Positions 44,111-56,618 of a stretch of DNA of 64,000 bases are shown here, one piece after another. Each line of letters begins with the position of its first letter. Position 1 is the stretch's first letter. A program made the translations under genes and the position numbers. Origin of the DNA: Mytilus californianus (Eukaryota > Mollusca > Bivalvia > Mytilida > Mytilidae). The notes beneath the pieces are model-generated. The model ran no database searches. It saw only the letters and a list, made by a program, of their open reading frames with translations, and was not told where the DNA came from. The stretch covers positions 69,647,558-69,711,557 of the forward strand of contig NW_026262668.1 of assembly GCF_021869535.1 (NCBI RefSeq), in the 5' to 3' direction.

Positions 44111-47028
44111 AGAAGCATAGTGACATTTAAGAAGATATAAATATCAATTCTCTGTAACCTTCAACCAAGTTGCGGCACGCATAGTCTAAAATATTTTTTG
44201 AAATTTTGTTTGTTGGAGCTATCGACAAACATATAAGAAATATATTGACAAAAATGTGTTCATGTCCCCGTTGCCATGATTACGGGTCCACTTGAATTTT
44301 GGCTCAATATTTTAGGTAGAAAAATTACCATTTTCAGGCAGTTATCATGCACACATTTCAATTTTGATGAATATTGTAACATTTGTTCATTAAAATATAA
44401 CATTTAATTAGTTAGATAAAAGATACAAAATAATTCTAATGAAAAGGGGAGAAGGTGGCAACACTGATTAAAATAAGGGAGTTTTCATTGTATTCAAGAA
44501 GGCAAATTATAGGCATCTGCATGAACTAATTACACACTTTTGCATCCACACCAATTTACATTGATGTTATTAATGTAAACTAACGCTGTTGCCTAGTAAT
44601 AATTTATTACTAAAGGTTTGGGATTCAGGTTGCTAGGATGGTTGCTAAGGGAAACTAAAAGTGAAATTTTTGTTATTTTGTAGAATAATTTTGACCTTGT
44701 TATTTAAATATTTCATAAACTATGACAGATAAAGGATGAAAATCAATTGAAAAATGTTACGCATTTAATGACCTTATGTTTGATCCAAAGGTAAAAGGCT
44801 AGTGATGACCTTGACCTTTGACCTTGAGTCCTTTTTTCTTATATTTTGCCAAAAAAGATTACAAATATACCCATACCTTGAACAGAAAAATTTTTCAGAT
44901 CGATTATTGCTTTAATTTGGTAACAATGTTAAATGCCGGAGGTCAAGGTCATGCCAAAAGTTCTTAGCAACGACCCTTACTGGATATAAAAGTATATAGC
45001 AACCATACATATTTGGTTTTAGACTAATATGAACTGTTATATAGATCCTTTTTGAAAGGTGAGTGGTAAAAATCATTACCAAAGACTTAAGTAGCCATTC
45101 TCGTGTAGTTGGAAATGCTTAGCAATCATCAATGTTTTGTTCCCTTGTGACAAAATTCCGAAATTTAAAAACTAAAATGTAGTTCTTTCTTTCAATTATT
45201 TTAAAATTCCTTTTAATAACAGAAATTATTTACTGACATGGTTTTACTCATGTGTATTTCAGTTAATCATCAGCCACGGTGTCTCCTGTTCTGACTTAAA
45301 ACCTCAAAGATATTTTTTGTTTGTATTTAGTGTTCATGAACATTCGAAATAAGTACTAAGGCTGTTTTCCCTGGCATATATATAGGTTTACAACAAGGGG
45401 GTAAGTGGTCAATAACTTTAGTGGCCATTCTCATATCGAGGAAAATGCCTAGCAATCATCATTTTTTGTCATGCTGAGGATAAAATGTAAAACAAATCTT
45501 ACTGATCATGTTTCAAAGATCTTTCTTTTAAACTCAACTAGCTTTTAAGAGCTTTATGAGGTTATACAAACACTGGGAGTTCGTCATTGTCATCATTTTG
45601 TACATTGTCAGTCTAATATATTTCCTTTTGAAACTGCATAATCAAATGTTATTAAACTGAACAGTAATAATGCATAGCCTGTTTTCTATAAAAAGCCCAT
45701 ATTTTGTTGCCACCTGATAATAATTATGGCTGGAACAGGTAAAAATAGAACACTGAAATAAAAACGATAGTTCTTGGATTAATCTACAGGTAAATTATTG
45801 TCGGTAAGTGTTGATCTATCTTAAAATTTTCAGAACACAAATGAAATGTCACCTTTTAGCAATTTTACAGTTATTTCAATTGAAACCTATTTTAGATAGA
45901 AAATCACAAAAATACTTTTAACGACGATTTTTACTCAGTTTCTTGTTGGATTGGCCTACAGGGCAAATTAAGCGTTTCTCATCTCTTGCCATCCGCCATA
46001 TTCGTCTGTAAACTTGTACAAAAGTCTGGTTCTCTGAAATTCCTGAACAAAGTGGAACCAAAACTTATCATTCTAATGATGAATAGATAAAAAAAAACAT
46101 CTGAAGGGACATAAATACACTATAATATAGAATAAAGAATACTGTTGAATAAAATTTTGTATAGTGTTTTTGCTTGAAATGTTATTCTAATTTTATTGTA
46201 TCAATATTACACAAACATACCAGGTGAATCATACAGCATCCTCGGGGCCTCTGATAGGAGGTAAATTAGCATATTTAAGTTATTTGCATTGAAAACTTTT
46301 ATAGATAGATGGAAAATTTAAAAGCAAAGATTTCCAACAAGTTTAATTAATTGACATGAACCAAATTGTCTATTGGCTCCATATAGGCGGTATGCCCTTA
46401 AACGGCGACTGTTACCCATTTTTAAGTCTAATTAAAGGTAATCTTGAAACTGCAATAAATCGAGATAAATTTTACATGATTCTTCAGTCAAATTCCCCCT
46501 TCTAATGATGATATCCTTTTTGCTTTGCTAAAACTTATGGTCGATAAAGAGATATTGTACACAGCTGAAACAATCAGCAAAAACGAGATGTTGAAATATT
46601 ATAAAACACAGAGAGAATTCAAACTTTAAATATCAAAGTCAATCAGCTATATAAGATCTACAGACATGCCAACATGATCAAAATCAGTTTGTCTACTACT
46701 TTAGCGAGTTATTACCCTTCAGTGACCAAGCCGATTTAAGTGTTTTTAACGGAAGCAATATTAGATAGAGTAAATTGTAGTAAGCAACAATGTGAAACAA
46801 AAGAAGATCTACAAATAAGTAATTGACAATCGGCACATATTGCCATTCAACGTCATTTTTTTGCTTATTTTTGTCTTTTTGGCATTATTAAAAAAATGTT
46901 TTAGTGAAAGAGTAACTATAACAAGTAAGAATAGGCAGAATCAAAATCCTTAAATTAATTATCATATTAATCAGAATCGACTCATTTTCGAAGTTTTTTC
47001 TTTCATTTAAAATAACAATATTTCTTTT
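44111..47028. other. No gene recognised; AGGTCA-type half-site cluster
   Basis: About 2.9 kb of AT-rich sequence. GATGACCTTGACCTTTGACC (44,805-44,830) and GAGGTCAAGGTCATGCC (44,940) are tandem AGGTCA half-sites of the kind bound by nuclear receptors. GGTTGCTAAG and TGCTTAGCAATC/TGCCTAGCAATC strings (44,638; 45,108; 45,446) resemble the minisatellite at 51.3 kb. They probably belong to old repeats rather than to regulation. No coding seen. Confidence 0.4.
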
Positions 47029-48115
47029 ATCTAGAAAAACAGAAAGCTAAAAACAAATTATGGAATCGTATAAAATGCTCGGACGGCAAATATAAAAATG
47101 ACATTGATTCAATACTATCAGAGCAGGTTAAATTTTACTCCGAGTTGTTTAGCACTGAGGGTTGGGACGTAAATAGCGCAGAAAAACTTATCGAATGTAT
47201 TGACAGGAAACTGACGGACGATGATAGACAAAATATAGAACGACAAATTGACTTGATGAATTAACAAAGACAGTTAAAAATCCTAAGAAAGATAAGTCTC
47301 CGGGAAGGGATGGTATTATATCGGAATTTTATCAAACATACTGGGACGTTATCAAAACGGATTTCACTGGAGTATTTGACGAAAATGAACTCAGTAAATT
47401 TCAGGGAATGTAAAGTTTACTACATAAGGGTAGGTAACGAGAATTAATAAAAAAAAAAAAAATGGAGGCCTTTAAGCTTGATGCATACGGATTATAAAAT
47501 TATATCAAATATCTTGGCAGAGCGTCTAAAACCGTTGTTAAATAAAATTATTCAACCGGACCAGAAAGGGTTTGTAAAGGGAAGAAATATAAGTGATGGA
47601 AATAGACTTTTCCATGATATTATTGAATATGCAGAAATTGAGGATATAGAGGGATTAATTATATTTCTAGACCAGCAGAAATCTATTGATAGAGTCGAAT
47701 GGGTATGGCTGATAAAGGTTATGGAGGGCCTCAATTTTGGTAATAAATTTTGTAGCTGACATAAGTGCTGTTTAAAAATGCCAACATTTGCATTAGAACA
47801 AATTCTGTCTAAATTCTTTTCAATAAATAGATCAATAAGACAAGGATGTCATATAGCCCCCTTTTTATTCATAATACAAGCGGAACCAATGGCATATGCA
47901 ATTCGCTCAAATGTAGAAATACAGGGAATCAAAATACCAACGGAAAACAGGTATATTGAAACTAGATTATCAATGTTTACAGACGATACGCAACTTATAA
48001 ACAAATCCGAAAATCGGCCGAAGAAGCCTTTGAAATATTTGAAATATATGAAAAAGCCTCCGGTTCCAAAATTAACTTCGTTAAAACAAAAGACGTGTTT
48101 ATTTGGAGGCTAAAG
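47029..48115 (+). pseudogene. LINE reverse transcriptase core, broken
   Basis: The RT-bearing middle of an L1/Tx1-like ORF2. Readable pieces are KNKLWNRIKCSDGKYKNDID and SEQVKFYSELFST (47,050-47,150), and NPKKDKSPGRDGIISEFYQT (about 47,275-47,335, the KSPG-DGI block). They continue with HTDYKIISNILAERLKPLL and QPDQKGFVKGRNISDGNRL (47,480-47,610), then IIFLDQQKSIDRVEW (the F-LDQ-KA-DRV block carrying the first catalytic Asp). Further on are SIRQGCHIAPFLFIIQAEPM (47,830-47,895) and the active-site box as MFTDDTQLINKSE (about 47,970-48,010, FTDD where YADD or FADD is usual). Frameshifts and stops occur near 47,260, 47,420, 47,757 and 48,030. It stops where a direct repeat begins. It does not overlap the LINE part at 0.5-2.2 kb, so the two could be the same family. 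Confidence 0.9.
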
Positions 48116-48210
48116 TGCAAAAAACAAAGGTTTAAATAAATATTCTGGATCAAGGATAACATAAAAGATTTAGGGTTGCAAACAGATTTTATAATCCGTG
48201 TGCATAAAGT

Positions 48211-48720
48211 AAAGATTATATTACTAAGTAAAAAAAAGTACTAGTAATCATTTGCACACTGTACAATAAAAATCACTCCTGTTATACATCATAAAATAAA
48301 ATGTTTCTTTTGATGAACACATTAAAGACTTTTATTCGCATAGTATCGAATTACAATTAGTATTTTAGTAAAATAATAGTTTCTTTAAAAATAAAATTAG
48401 CTAGTAGTCTTTGATATTTAAAAAAAATGAGTGCATAGACAACCTGGGACCAAGAGATAGTATTATTCATGCAAAACTCAGGTGCGACAAATTGTCATTA
48501 AATAAATAGATAAATAAATAAACTGTTCAAAAAAAAAAAAAAAAAAAAGAAACTTCACTTTGTAAAGTCATAGAATAGACTGAGTCAAGCTATTGTTTTA
48601 GAAACTACATTTTGTAGTGGCATCGTTTAGAATTGGTTCTAGTTCTGTTTTAGAAACTTCACTTTATAATGGCTATTGTAAAGATTGCCAAAAAAATCAA
48701 TACACCGGGGGGAAAAAAAT
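48211..48720 (+). repeat. Half-kilobase direct repeat, left copy
   Basis: From AAAGATTATATTACTAAGTA through GATGAACACATTAAAGACTT, TGGGACCAAGAGATAGTATT and GAAACTTCACTTTGTAAAG to ACACCGGGGGGAAAAAAAT. The right copy is 49,527-50,035, offset by 1316 bp. The homopolymer inside is A18 here. Confidence 0.9.
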
Positions 48721-49526
48721 CACAAATATTGTAATTACTATCAATAGTCGAATTTGCTTATTCTTTGCTCATTTTGTAGACATATGTACATTTTTAAGAA
48801 ATATATTGTTCCTCGGTATTATAGTTATAGTTATCATTGAATACAAAAGGCACACTTTGAACTAGTGTATTTACACCTTGATTTACCAACAATCGCCTTA
48901 TAAAAAAAGTTAATTTTATAGTTTATATTTTATAAATATTTATATAACATACTACATAATTGTATTACTGTTCTAGTATTTTACCACAACATATTGTGTT
49001 TCTTTATATGCGCACATACATTTATTTCACAAATAATCCTTCATCGAAAATTATAAAGTGTTTGAAGCACGTGTCCTGTCGATGTCAATATCTAACAGTC
49101 ATTTAACCGGGAACACAATTTAAATAACAAAAAAATTCATAACTGGTTGTATTTTATTTACACGAGATAGGAAATGATCTTTGATCAGTGCAAATGGTTA
49201 TAAAGAAAAAAAATAGCAGTTATATATATATTTTGATAATTGTATTTAAAAAAGATAAATGTATATGAAGATGCAAGATTTCAAGGTTTGTAGAATACAG
49301 TAACTAACTGAAAACGATGCTGTTTTTTATATTGAATATATTATGCAGAGAGGTCTTTTTTTCACTCATTTGTATTTTCCCTGGCAAAGAGGATATGTAA
49401 AATAAAAGAAGGGACCCTTCTGTCAGCTGCCCTGGACTGCTTAGGGTTTATGTGTTTAAAAAAAAAACAGTACATATACATGTCCATTCTAGTGCAAATT
49501 TTATCAATATTTTATCGTTATAGTAT
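48721..49526. other. Sequence between the direct repeats, no gene
   Basis: About 0.8 kb, AT-rich, with no recognisable coding. Confidence 0.45.
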
Positions 49527-50035
49527 AAAGATTATATTACTAAGTAAAACAAGTAATCATTTGCACACTGTACAATATAAATCACTCCTGTTATATATCA
49601 TAACACAAAATTTTTTTTTTGATGAACACATTAAAGACTTTTATTCGCAAAGAATCCAATTACAATTAGTATTTTAGTAAAATAATAGTTTCTTTAAAAA
49701 TAAAATTAGCTAGTAGTCTTTGATATTTAAAAAAAAATGAGGGCATAGACAGCCTGGGACCAAGAGACTGTATTATTCATGTAAGTCCCAGGTGCGACAA
49801 ATTGTCATTAAATAAAAAGATAAATAAATAAACTGTTCAAACAAAAAAAACAAAAAAAGAAACTTCACTTTGTAAAGGCATAGAATAGACTGAGTCAAGC
49901 TATTGTTTTAGAAACTACATTTTGTAGTGGCATCGTTTAGAATTGGTTCTACTACTATTTTAGAAACTTCACTTTATAATGGCTATTGTATAGATTGCCA
50001 AAATAAATTAATACACCGGGGAAAAAAAAATACCA
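49527..50035 (+). repeat. Half-kilobase direct repeat, right copy
   Basis: Same order as 48,211-48,720 with scattered substitutions, and the internal A run broken by C. The three GAAACT(T/A)CACTTT / ACTACATTTTGTAGT sub-repeats near 49,860-49,980 are also shared. Confidence 0.9.
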
Positions 50036-51295
50036 ACTTTTTTTTTTTAAAGTATTATCGATTTGAAGAAAATGTTACCGGAAATAGATCAGCCATATAC
50101 GATGAACAAATAAGTTAAGATAACTGAATTGGAAATCAACTCCTTAACATTTGTTGTTCTTAAATAATGATTTTTCTCTCTTTCTGCGTTTTGGGTTTTA
50201 TTTTAAGAACTATAATAGATAGAGCTATACTCTCAGAAAAAAACAGATCAACGAGAAAAGAGTTAAAATACGTTGACATAACTGAAATTGTCATTAATTG
50301 TTCTGCTGTTCTCTAAAATTTTAATAGGTAAAGAAAGGCGATATATAGCTTAAATGAGCTTAAAGATAAGATTTACCAATGGGTTAACATTGCTGAAATT
50401 GTGAATCAACTTTCTTTAGCAGTTATTGTCCGAAAAGAATTTTTTTTTGGCTGAATTTTGAGATTTTACAATAAGCTTAAAACTATAATAGGTAGGGAGA
50501 AAATGTGACCACCAAGATAAAATCTATATGAAAAAAAAATTGCAAAACATACAATGTATTTGTTTATAAGGATTTTTTTTATATTATCCACAAATTACAA
50601 AAGTAGCAATTGAGCGAATTCAGACTCAGAGTAGTTCTACTAGCTTGGGTAGGACCATTCTATATTTTGTGATGGGGATAAAGGATGTTGAATGAAATGA
50701 ATGTGATGGTATCTAGAACTGAAGATCAATCATTTTGCCCAAGACATGCTGAAAATGAATTTTCTGTACATTCAGATGCACACACGATTTGAAAAAAATA
50801 AATAGGTGTGTACACAACGGAAAATAATTATTTTTTCGACGAAAAAAACTGAAATAAGTAATCCAGGCTTATAATGGGTGAAAGTGATTATTCTGTCCAC
50901 GCAAAACCTCGTATTCAAAGGCCAAACCCTAACCAAAGAATTGAATTGGTCGTTCTTTTAGCATTTTTGTTTGTTTCGCCTTGTTTTCGTAGATTCAAAG
51001 GACCTGTCTTAAATATAAAATTTGGTCTATAGTGGAGAGTTTCGCATTGGCAATCATACCACATCTTATATTGGATTTGTAATCAAATCCTTATTTTTTC
51101 AACCTTGAAATTGAATTTTTCCATTTAATTAACTATTCTGGGTTATGCATGTGTACAATCAAGTCAGTGTAATTGAACAATTCGGTTCATACAATGTGTG
51201 TACTTCAAAGGGATTACTAATTTAAAGAAAACTGCATGTTTGATATAATTTTTTTTCTGTTTTTTGTTTCAATGAAACTGAAAAAATATTGTTAC
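50036..51295. other. No gene recognised; one repeat end fragment
   Basis: AT-rich. At 51,000-51,070 an end fragment of the ATAAGAAGATGTGG family (minus) is visible as GCATTGGCAATCATACCACA. Confidence 0.4.
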
Positions 51296-51530
51296 TAGGT
51301 ACATTTACAGAATAAGTAAATGGTTGCATGGCAATTTTCCAATATAAATAAATGGTTGCTAGGCACTTGTACACTGTAAATGGATGGTTGCTAAGGACTA
51401 GTGTGATAACATTCACCCCTGACCTTTTAGGAAGGGTCTATGTAATAATCCATACAGTCCTGAATCAAAAACATATATGGTTACTAGGTTCTTTTGTATC
51501 CAATAAGGGTGGTTGCAAAGCACTTTTGAC
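51296..51530 (+). repeat. Degenerate ~32-bp minisatellite, GGTTGCTAGG units
   Basis: Successive units start GTTACTAGGTACAT (51,291), GGTTGCATGGCAATT (51,322), GGTTGCTAGGCACTT (51,354) and GGTTGCTAAGGACT (51,386). After a gap come GGTTACTAGGTTCTT and GGTTGCAAAGCACTT. The spacing is about 31-32 bp. The unit core resembles one half of an RFX X-box, which is probably coincidental. Confidence 0.78.
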
Positions 51531-51576
51531 AAGACCTTGACGTCTTACTGTTGACCTGTAAACAAAACAGTGGCTT

Positions 51577-52040
51577 TAGGTGTAATACCACCAAATCATA
51601 GTACGTCACATCCGGTTGCATACGAAAATCGGTCGAAAAAAATATTCCCTTGAATTTGACAGTTGTAGGTAATTAATCCTACATTTCATTGCAGTAAAAC
51701 ATTTCTGGGTCATAAACATATATCTTGGGTATTTCAAAGCACAATTATTTTTTTATTTGGGGTTTCTATAGAATATTTTGGAAACTTGAGGTTACATGGT
51801 TACTAAAGCTTGTACACAGGATAAAAAAGGGGGAAAACTTGATTGGTTAACTTCCAGTGATGGTTATTTTCTTATATGCAATGAAATAATATGTGAAATT
51901 TTTTCTATAGTACTGGACAGGATAAACTTTACTCATGCCAAGTATTTCTTTATTTGAAACAAAGATAAATTCTGCCTATTTTTTGAAAAGTGCAAATTTA
52001 ACAGACTAATAGGGGAAAATCAATGGTTGTATTACACCTA
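51577..52040 (+). mobile_element. 0.47-kb TIR element (MITE), copy 2
   Basis: TA-GGTGTAATACCACCAAAT on the left and TGTATTACACC-TA on the right, with TA on both sides. About 90% similar by eye to copy 3 and, inverted, to copy 1. Internal landmarks are CATAGTACGTCACATCCGGT, GGGGTTTCTATAGAATATTT and ACTCATGCCAAGTATTTC. Confidence 0.9.
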
Positions 52041-52940
52041 ATATGGGAAGCTGTACATGCACCTTTGACCTTGTGAGTACTCACATGTGTTAAAATTTCT
52101 TGCTATTTAAGTGAAATATTACAAAAAATGAAATATTCTGAGTGGATTGAGTCTCCAAAACACATTTTATGAGAAAATTTCCTTGAAATAGGACACTACC
52201 ATGAATATTAGTTGACAGAACAAGCCATACTTAGTGTTTTTGGAGCTTTTTCTCCTTATTTCTTATATTCTGCTATAATAGAACATGTTTCCTAAGAAAT
52301 ACTTTAATAAATATATAGTTATAAGTAAATGAAATTATTTTTAAAGCAGTAACAACAAATTATTCGCTAAAAGAGAAGCTTTTTATGTCCCTCTTTGGAA
52401 CGCGGCGTAAATTTAAGTTTTATGTAAGGACTTATTGAAACCTTCTTGGAGACTGTAAACTTTTATATAGATAGTTCATTCAGCTTGAATACTTCAATTA
52501 CTCATTTATTATAACATTTCTATCTTAAATGAGTGAAAGTTACGCCAAAATATTTATTTATTGGCCTAAAAAGTTGACATTTTGATGGAATGAGAGTTAT
52601 AAATGGACCAAAACAGACCTTATAAGGAAGACAAATAGGTCCATTAGTGGTATTTATCATCCTAAAGTCATCCTTTGTATCATATTCAACTGTTTGTAGG
52701 CAGATGAGATAAATATTTGATCATTTATTGGTCCACACTGTATTCTATCATGATGTGGCTTGGTTTGGATCTTTCGAAGAAATTTTGCTCGAATCGCTAT
52801 AGATGTCGTCTTACATTATACTAGATTTTTCTCAAACTATTGAACTGATTATGACAAAACTTGACAGGAATGCTTGAAATAACCAGTATAACAAAAGGAA
52901 AAAAAGTCACATTCAGTTTATTCAACAAAAAAGTCTTCTT
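52041..52940. other. No gene recognised
   Basis: AT-rich, with nothing I can support. Confidence 0.4.
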
Positions 52941-53409
52941 TAGGTGTAATACCACCAAATCATAGTACGTCACATCCGGTTGCATACGAAAATAGGTCGA
53001 AAAAAAACATTCCCTTGAATTTGACAGTTGTTGGTAATTGATCCTACATTTCATTGCAGTAAAACATTTCTGAGTCATAAACATATATCTTGGGTATTTC
53101 AAAGCACCATTATTTCTTTATTTGGGGTTTCTATAGAATATTTTGGAAACTTGAGGTTACATGGTTACTAAAGCTTGTACACAGGATACAAAAAGGGGAA
53201 ACTTTGATTGGTTAACTTCCAGTGATGGTTATTTTCTTATATGCAATGAAATGTTATGTGAAATTTTTTCTATAGTACTGAACAGGATAAAACTTTACTC
53301 ATGCCAAGTATTTCTTTATTTGAAACAAAGATAAATTCTGCACAATTTTTTGAAAAGTGCAAATTTAACAAAGACTAATAGGGGAAAATCAATGGTGGTA
53401 TTACACCTT
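52941..53409 (+). mobile_element. 0.47-kb TIR element (MITE), copy 3
   Basis: TAGGTGTAATACCACCAAAT to AATGGTGGTATTACACC. It has the best-conserved pair of ends of the three copies. Copies 2 and 3 are in the same orientation 0.9 kb apart, copy 1 is inverted 47 kb away. Confidence 0.92.
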
Positions 53410-54179
53410 TAATCATCCTGAATATTTTCCTCATGTATTGTTTGCTTATTTCTATTATCGTTTCTTACAAAATCCAATTAATGTACGCAAGGTCAAAGAT
53501 CAAGGTCGTCTATGACCTTTGACATTGGGTTAAATTGAAGGTCATTTAATGCTCAATAGTTTTCACATCATATTCATTCATTAGTAATTACTGTTTTCGG
53601 GTAGTCTTAAAAACATGGTCGAATTTCTGAAGAAAAAACAAACAAAAATGACACATTTTGGTTTCCATAGCAACAATCGTAGCACCCTGAATCACAATTA
53701 TTTTGTTGTAAATTATCGACTAGAAACATTGATACTTTATATTTATAACCACAACTTAAATGGAGGTGGATGCACAACTGTTTATTTCGTTCGTGCTAAA
53801 TGTGTATAATTTGCCTTCACAAATACATTCAAAAATGACCTCTGCTCCTGCAGTTGTGACAATATTCAGCCCAATTTTAATTTTTGTATGACATTGCTGT
53901 TTTGTTTGTTAAGTATCATGTTTCTGAAAAATAGTAACAAATATCATTAAATAAAATCTAGTTTTGCTTCAGAATGCCTGCAAGGTAGTTGTTTTTTCAA
54001 TGCTAAATTCCCCAGAATGTACGGGAAAACTCATTGATTTGGTTGCCATGACAACCGTGGCCTAGCAACAATTTGGGAGGCATTATTCTTACTTTATCTC
54101 CTAATTATATGGTCAGACTAAGTTTCAGGAAAATCGTAGACTTTGTGTGCCGACCCCCCTATATGAAATAGATGTTGGT
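53410..54179. other. No gene recognised; AGGTCA-type half-sites
   Basis: GCAAGGTCAAAGATCAAGGT and CTATGACCTTTGACATTGGG (53,488-53,530) again show nuclear-receptor-like half-sites. GTTTCCATAGCAACAATC and GGTTGCCATGACAACCGTG resemble X-box-like palindromes. No coding seen. Confidence 0.4.
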
Positions 54180-56470
54180 TACAGATAATTGCTCTTAACA
54201 ATATATAATGATTCCACAGTTTTGATCGACATTCAAACAAATTATCATTCCTTGATAAACAGAAATCAAGGATAAACTTGTGTTTGCATGACAATTATTC
54301 ATATTGACTTCACGTTCCGTTATATACATGATGTCCTCTCATTTAACAATTCAAAGTTTGATGACTACGTTGAAGGCAAATAACTGATCTACTACAAATA
54401 AAGTTTACCACGGATACAGTTAAGTCTGATTCATATCTTCACTTACACACATAGAGATTGACTATGACGATAAGTGGAGAGGAAAACTTTACGATAAAGC
54501 GGATGATCGCAGCTTCCAAATTGTGAAGTTTCCATTTCTATGTAGCATTATTCCAGCATTGCCTGCATATGGAGCATATATCTCCTAGATTAAACAATGT
54601 TCCAGAGCTTGCATTTTTCAATCATGATTTCAATAACAGAGGGCTGCTGTTTTCAAAGAAACTATTGAATCAAGGGTTTTAAAACGGTAAAGTTGAAGTC
54701 CGTTTTACGAACGCCATCCCGAGTTGATTGAGCATTATGGAATTTCTGTGTCACAGATGACCACAAATATGTTCAAATTGTGTTTAGCATAATGCGTCCT
54801 CTTTTCCTTGATTAGACTTGAGTCCATGTGGTATCATCCACCTCTTTTTTTAAATGCTTAACTGGAGTAAAAGTATGTACGTTATATAACATTGTTATCA
54901 TCATATATAGGTTATTTTAAGGGGATACACTACCAATAATCATGCAATTATTATTATTTTTTTCAGAACGAGAAAAATGAACAATACGGAAATTTCCGAT
55001 TAATTTATTCTTGCATACATTTACAATTATTTCTCATATTCATCCTTTCGAAATTTTTATTTGACAGAAAGCGGTAACACAAAATAAATATAAGGTAATC
55101 TTTTGATTCAAATGTGTTCTTTATACGATTTAGATTTTTTTTATTATGTGAATTTTTATCTCGAATTCCCAATATTAGGTTTCGAGTACCACTCATGAGA
55201 ATTCATTTTTGAAATATGCATACGAAGCATAAAATCCATTTCGGCATCCTGCAATTTTGTATTTCCACCAAAAAAAATCAAGTATGAAAAGTAATTTTCC
55301 AAGTTATCGTGACTACTTGACTATTAGATGAAATCGTATAATAATGCGTGAATATTGTTCGTTTTCACCGACCGTGCGAGACCCTCATGGGTAGCCAAGG
55401 TCATTAAAAACCCCCTAGTAGTAGTTCTCAGTTCTGAGTCACAACAATCCACGTCAATAATCAAAATAATCTTTTTTCGTTGCGTTTTATAAATGCCAAA
55501 ATAATAAAAATGTCATTTTTCTTAGCTACGAAATTAAAGCAGGTGTGCTGGAGGCATTGCAGGAGATAACGGAAAAGACCAGCTTAGACGTAATCATAAA
55601 GATTTGATATCATTGCAATATTGTGTAAAATTTTAACAATACATATTTGATCATGCTTTTTATTATCAACTTACTGTACAGGACAGGGGATATCAAACTA
55701 CAGCAGATAAAAAAGAGACATATTAAAAAAATTTAAATTGTATGTACAATAACTGAAATGTTGTGTCAACTTATATAGGGTAACAGCATAAGATTAAGAC
55801 TTGTTTTGTAAAAGTTGTGTTTTGCGATGTGTTAAAGGGTGGAAATTTAGACATTTTATTTGTTGCATAAAATAACATTTCCATTAAATCAAATAAATTT
55901 TTCGTACATGTAGCTACTTAAATATTCAATAACTTTGCATAATGCGTACACATATATTGTCTCCTCAGCTCAAAAATAAATTAGAGTTTGTACAATGTAA
56001 ACAGGGTCAATAGTTATCTTTGTTGCAAAAATAAGGTTTTCTCGTATTTTTACACATGCATCAGTATTGAATTACAATCGTATACTAGTTTCTCTTTAAT
56101 TTAATGTTAAAATAAACAATAAGTTCGTATTCGCATGCGGTATTTGATACACTTTATTAAAAATTAACTAGACTCGGAGGGATAAACAGCTTTACATATT
56201 GCAAAGACATTTAATTGTGTATTGTTTAACTTAACCGTGTGTCTGACAGTCAATAATATGCCACACAAACCTTATGACTAATTCGTATGCCATGCCTTCA
56301 TGTGATATATCTATTCAAAATTGTTTTAATGACGATTTCAAGTTTCAAGTATTTTTTCCATTTCTAAGTAGTAATACAATTCTGGCGTATAGTGTTAACG
56401 TTTCAGGGGGAAAATTCAGTAAATATTCACCCATTGACTTCAATGCAAATCTATTTCTTGAATTAAATTT
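54180..56470 (+). repeat. Long modular repeat, block d
   Basis: Ordered modules: TGATTCCACAGTTTTGATCG (54,209), a CAAATTATCATTCCTTGATA segment, TTGAAATATGCATACGAAGC (55,208), GAGTCACAACAATCCACGTC (55,436), GCATTGCAGGAGATAACGGA (55,553), a GACAGGGGATATCAAACTAC segment (55,683), TCAATAATATGCCACACAAA (56,250), and GACGATTTCAAGTTTCAAGT (56,331). The order agrees with blocks a and c. The 3' half of a retroelement ORF (54,640-54,770) lies inside. Confidence 0.7.
54625..54775 (+). pseudogene. Penelope-like retroelement ORF, C-terminal relic
   Basis: After frame changes this reads KKLLNQGF and then FYERHPELIEHYGISVSQMT followed by TNMFKLCLA and a stop near 54,770. It corresponds to the C-terminus better preserved on the minus strand at 61,332-61,604. 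It has at least two frameshifts and an internal stop, and only the last ~45 residues are recognisable. Confidence 0.7.
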
Positions 56471-56475
56471 CCTGT

Positions 56476-56618
56476 AAATAAGAAGATGTGGTATGAGTGC
56501 CAATGAGACAACTATCCATCCAATGTCACAATGTGAAAAAAGTAAACAATTATAGGTCAAAGTACGGCCTTCAACACGGAGCCTTGTCTCACACCGAACA
56601 GCAAACTATAAAGGGCTG
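56476..56618 (+). repeat. ATAAGAAGATGTGG family, truncated copy
   Basis: AATAAGAAGATGTGGTATGA, GTCAAAGTACGGCCTTCAAC and CACACCGAACAGCAAACTAT, ending at AAAGGGCTG. It covers only the first ~140 bp of the family. Confidence 0.9.

Noticed and set aside
48524..48560. CTGTTCAAAAAA...GAAAC as a second Tc1/mariner end
   Set aside because: It resembles the 30.2-kb left end, but the A run is 18 long, no mirrored end or TA duplication was found, and it lies in the middle of a direct repeat.
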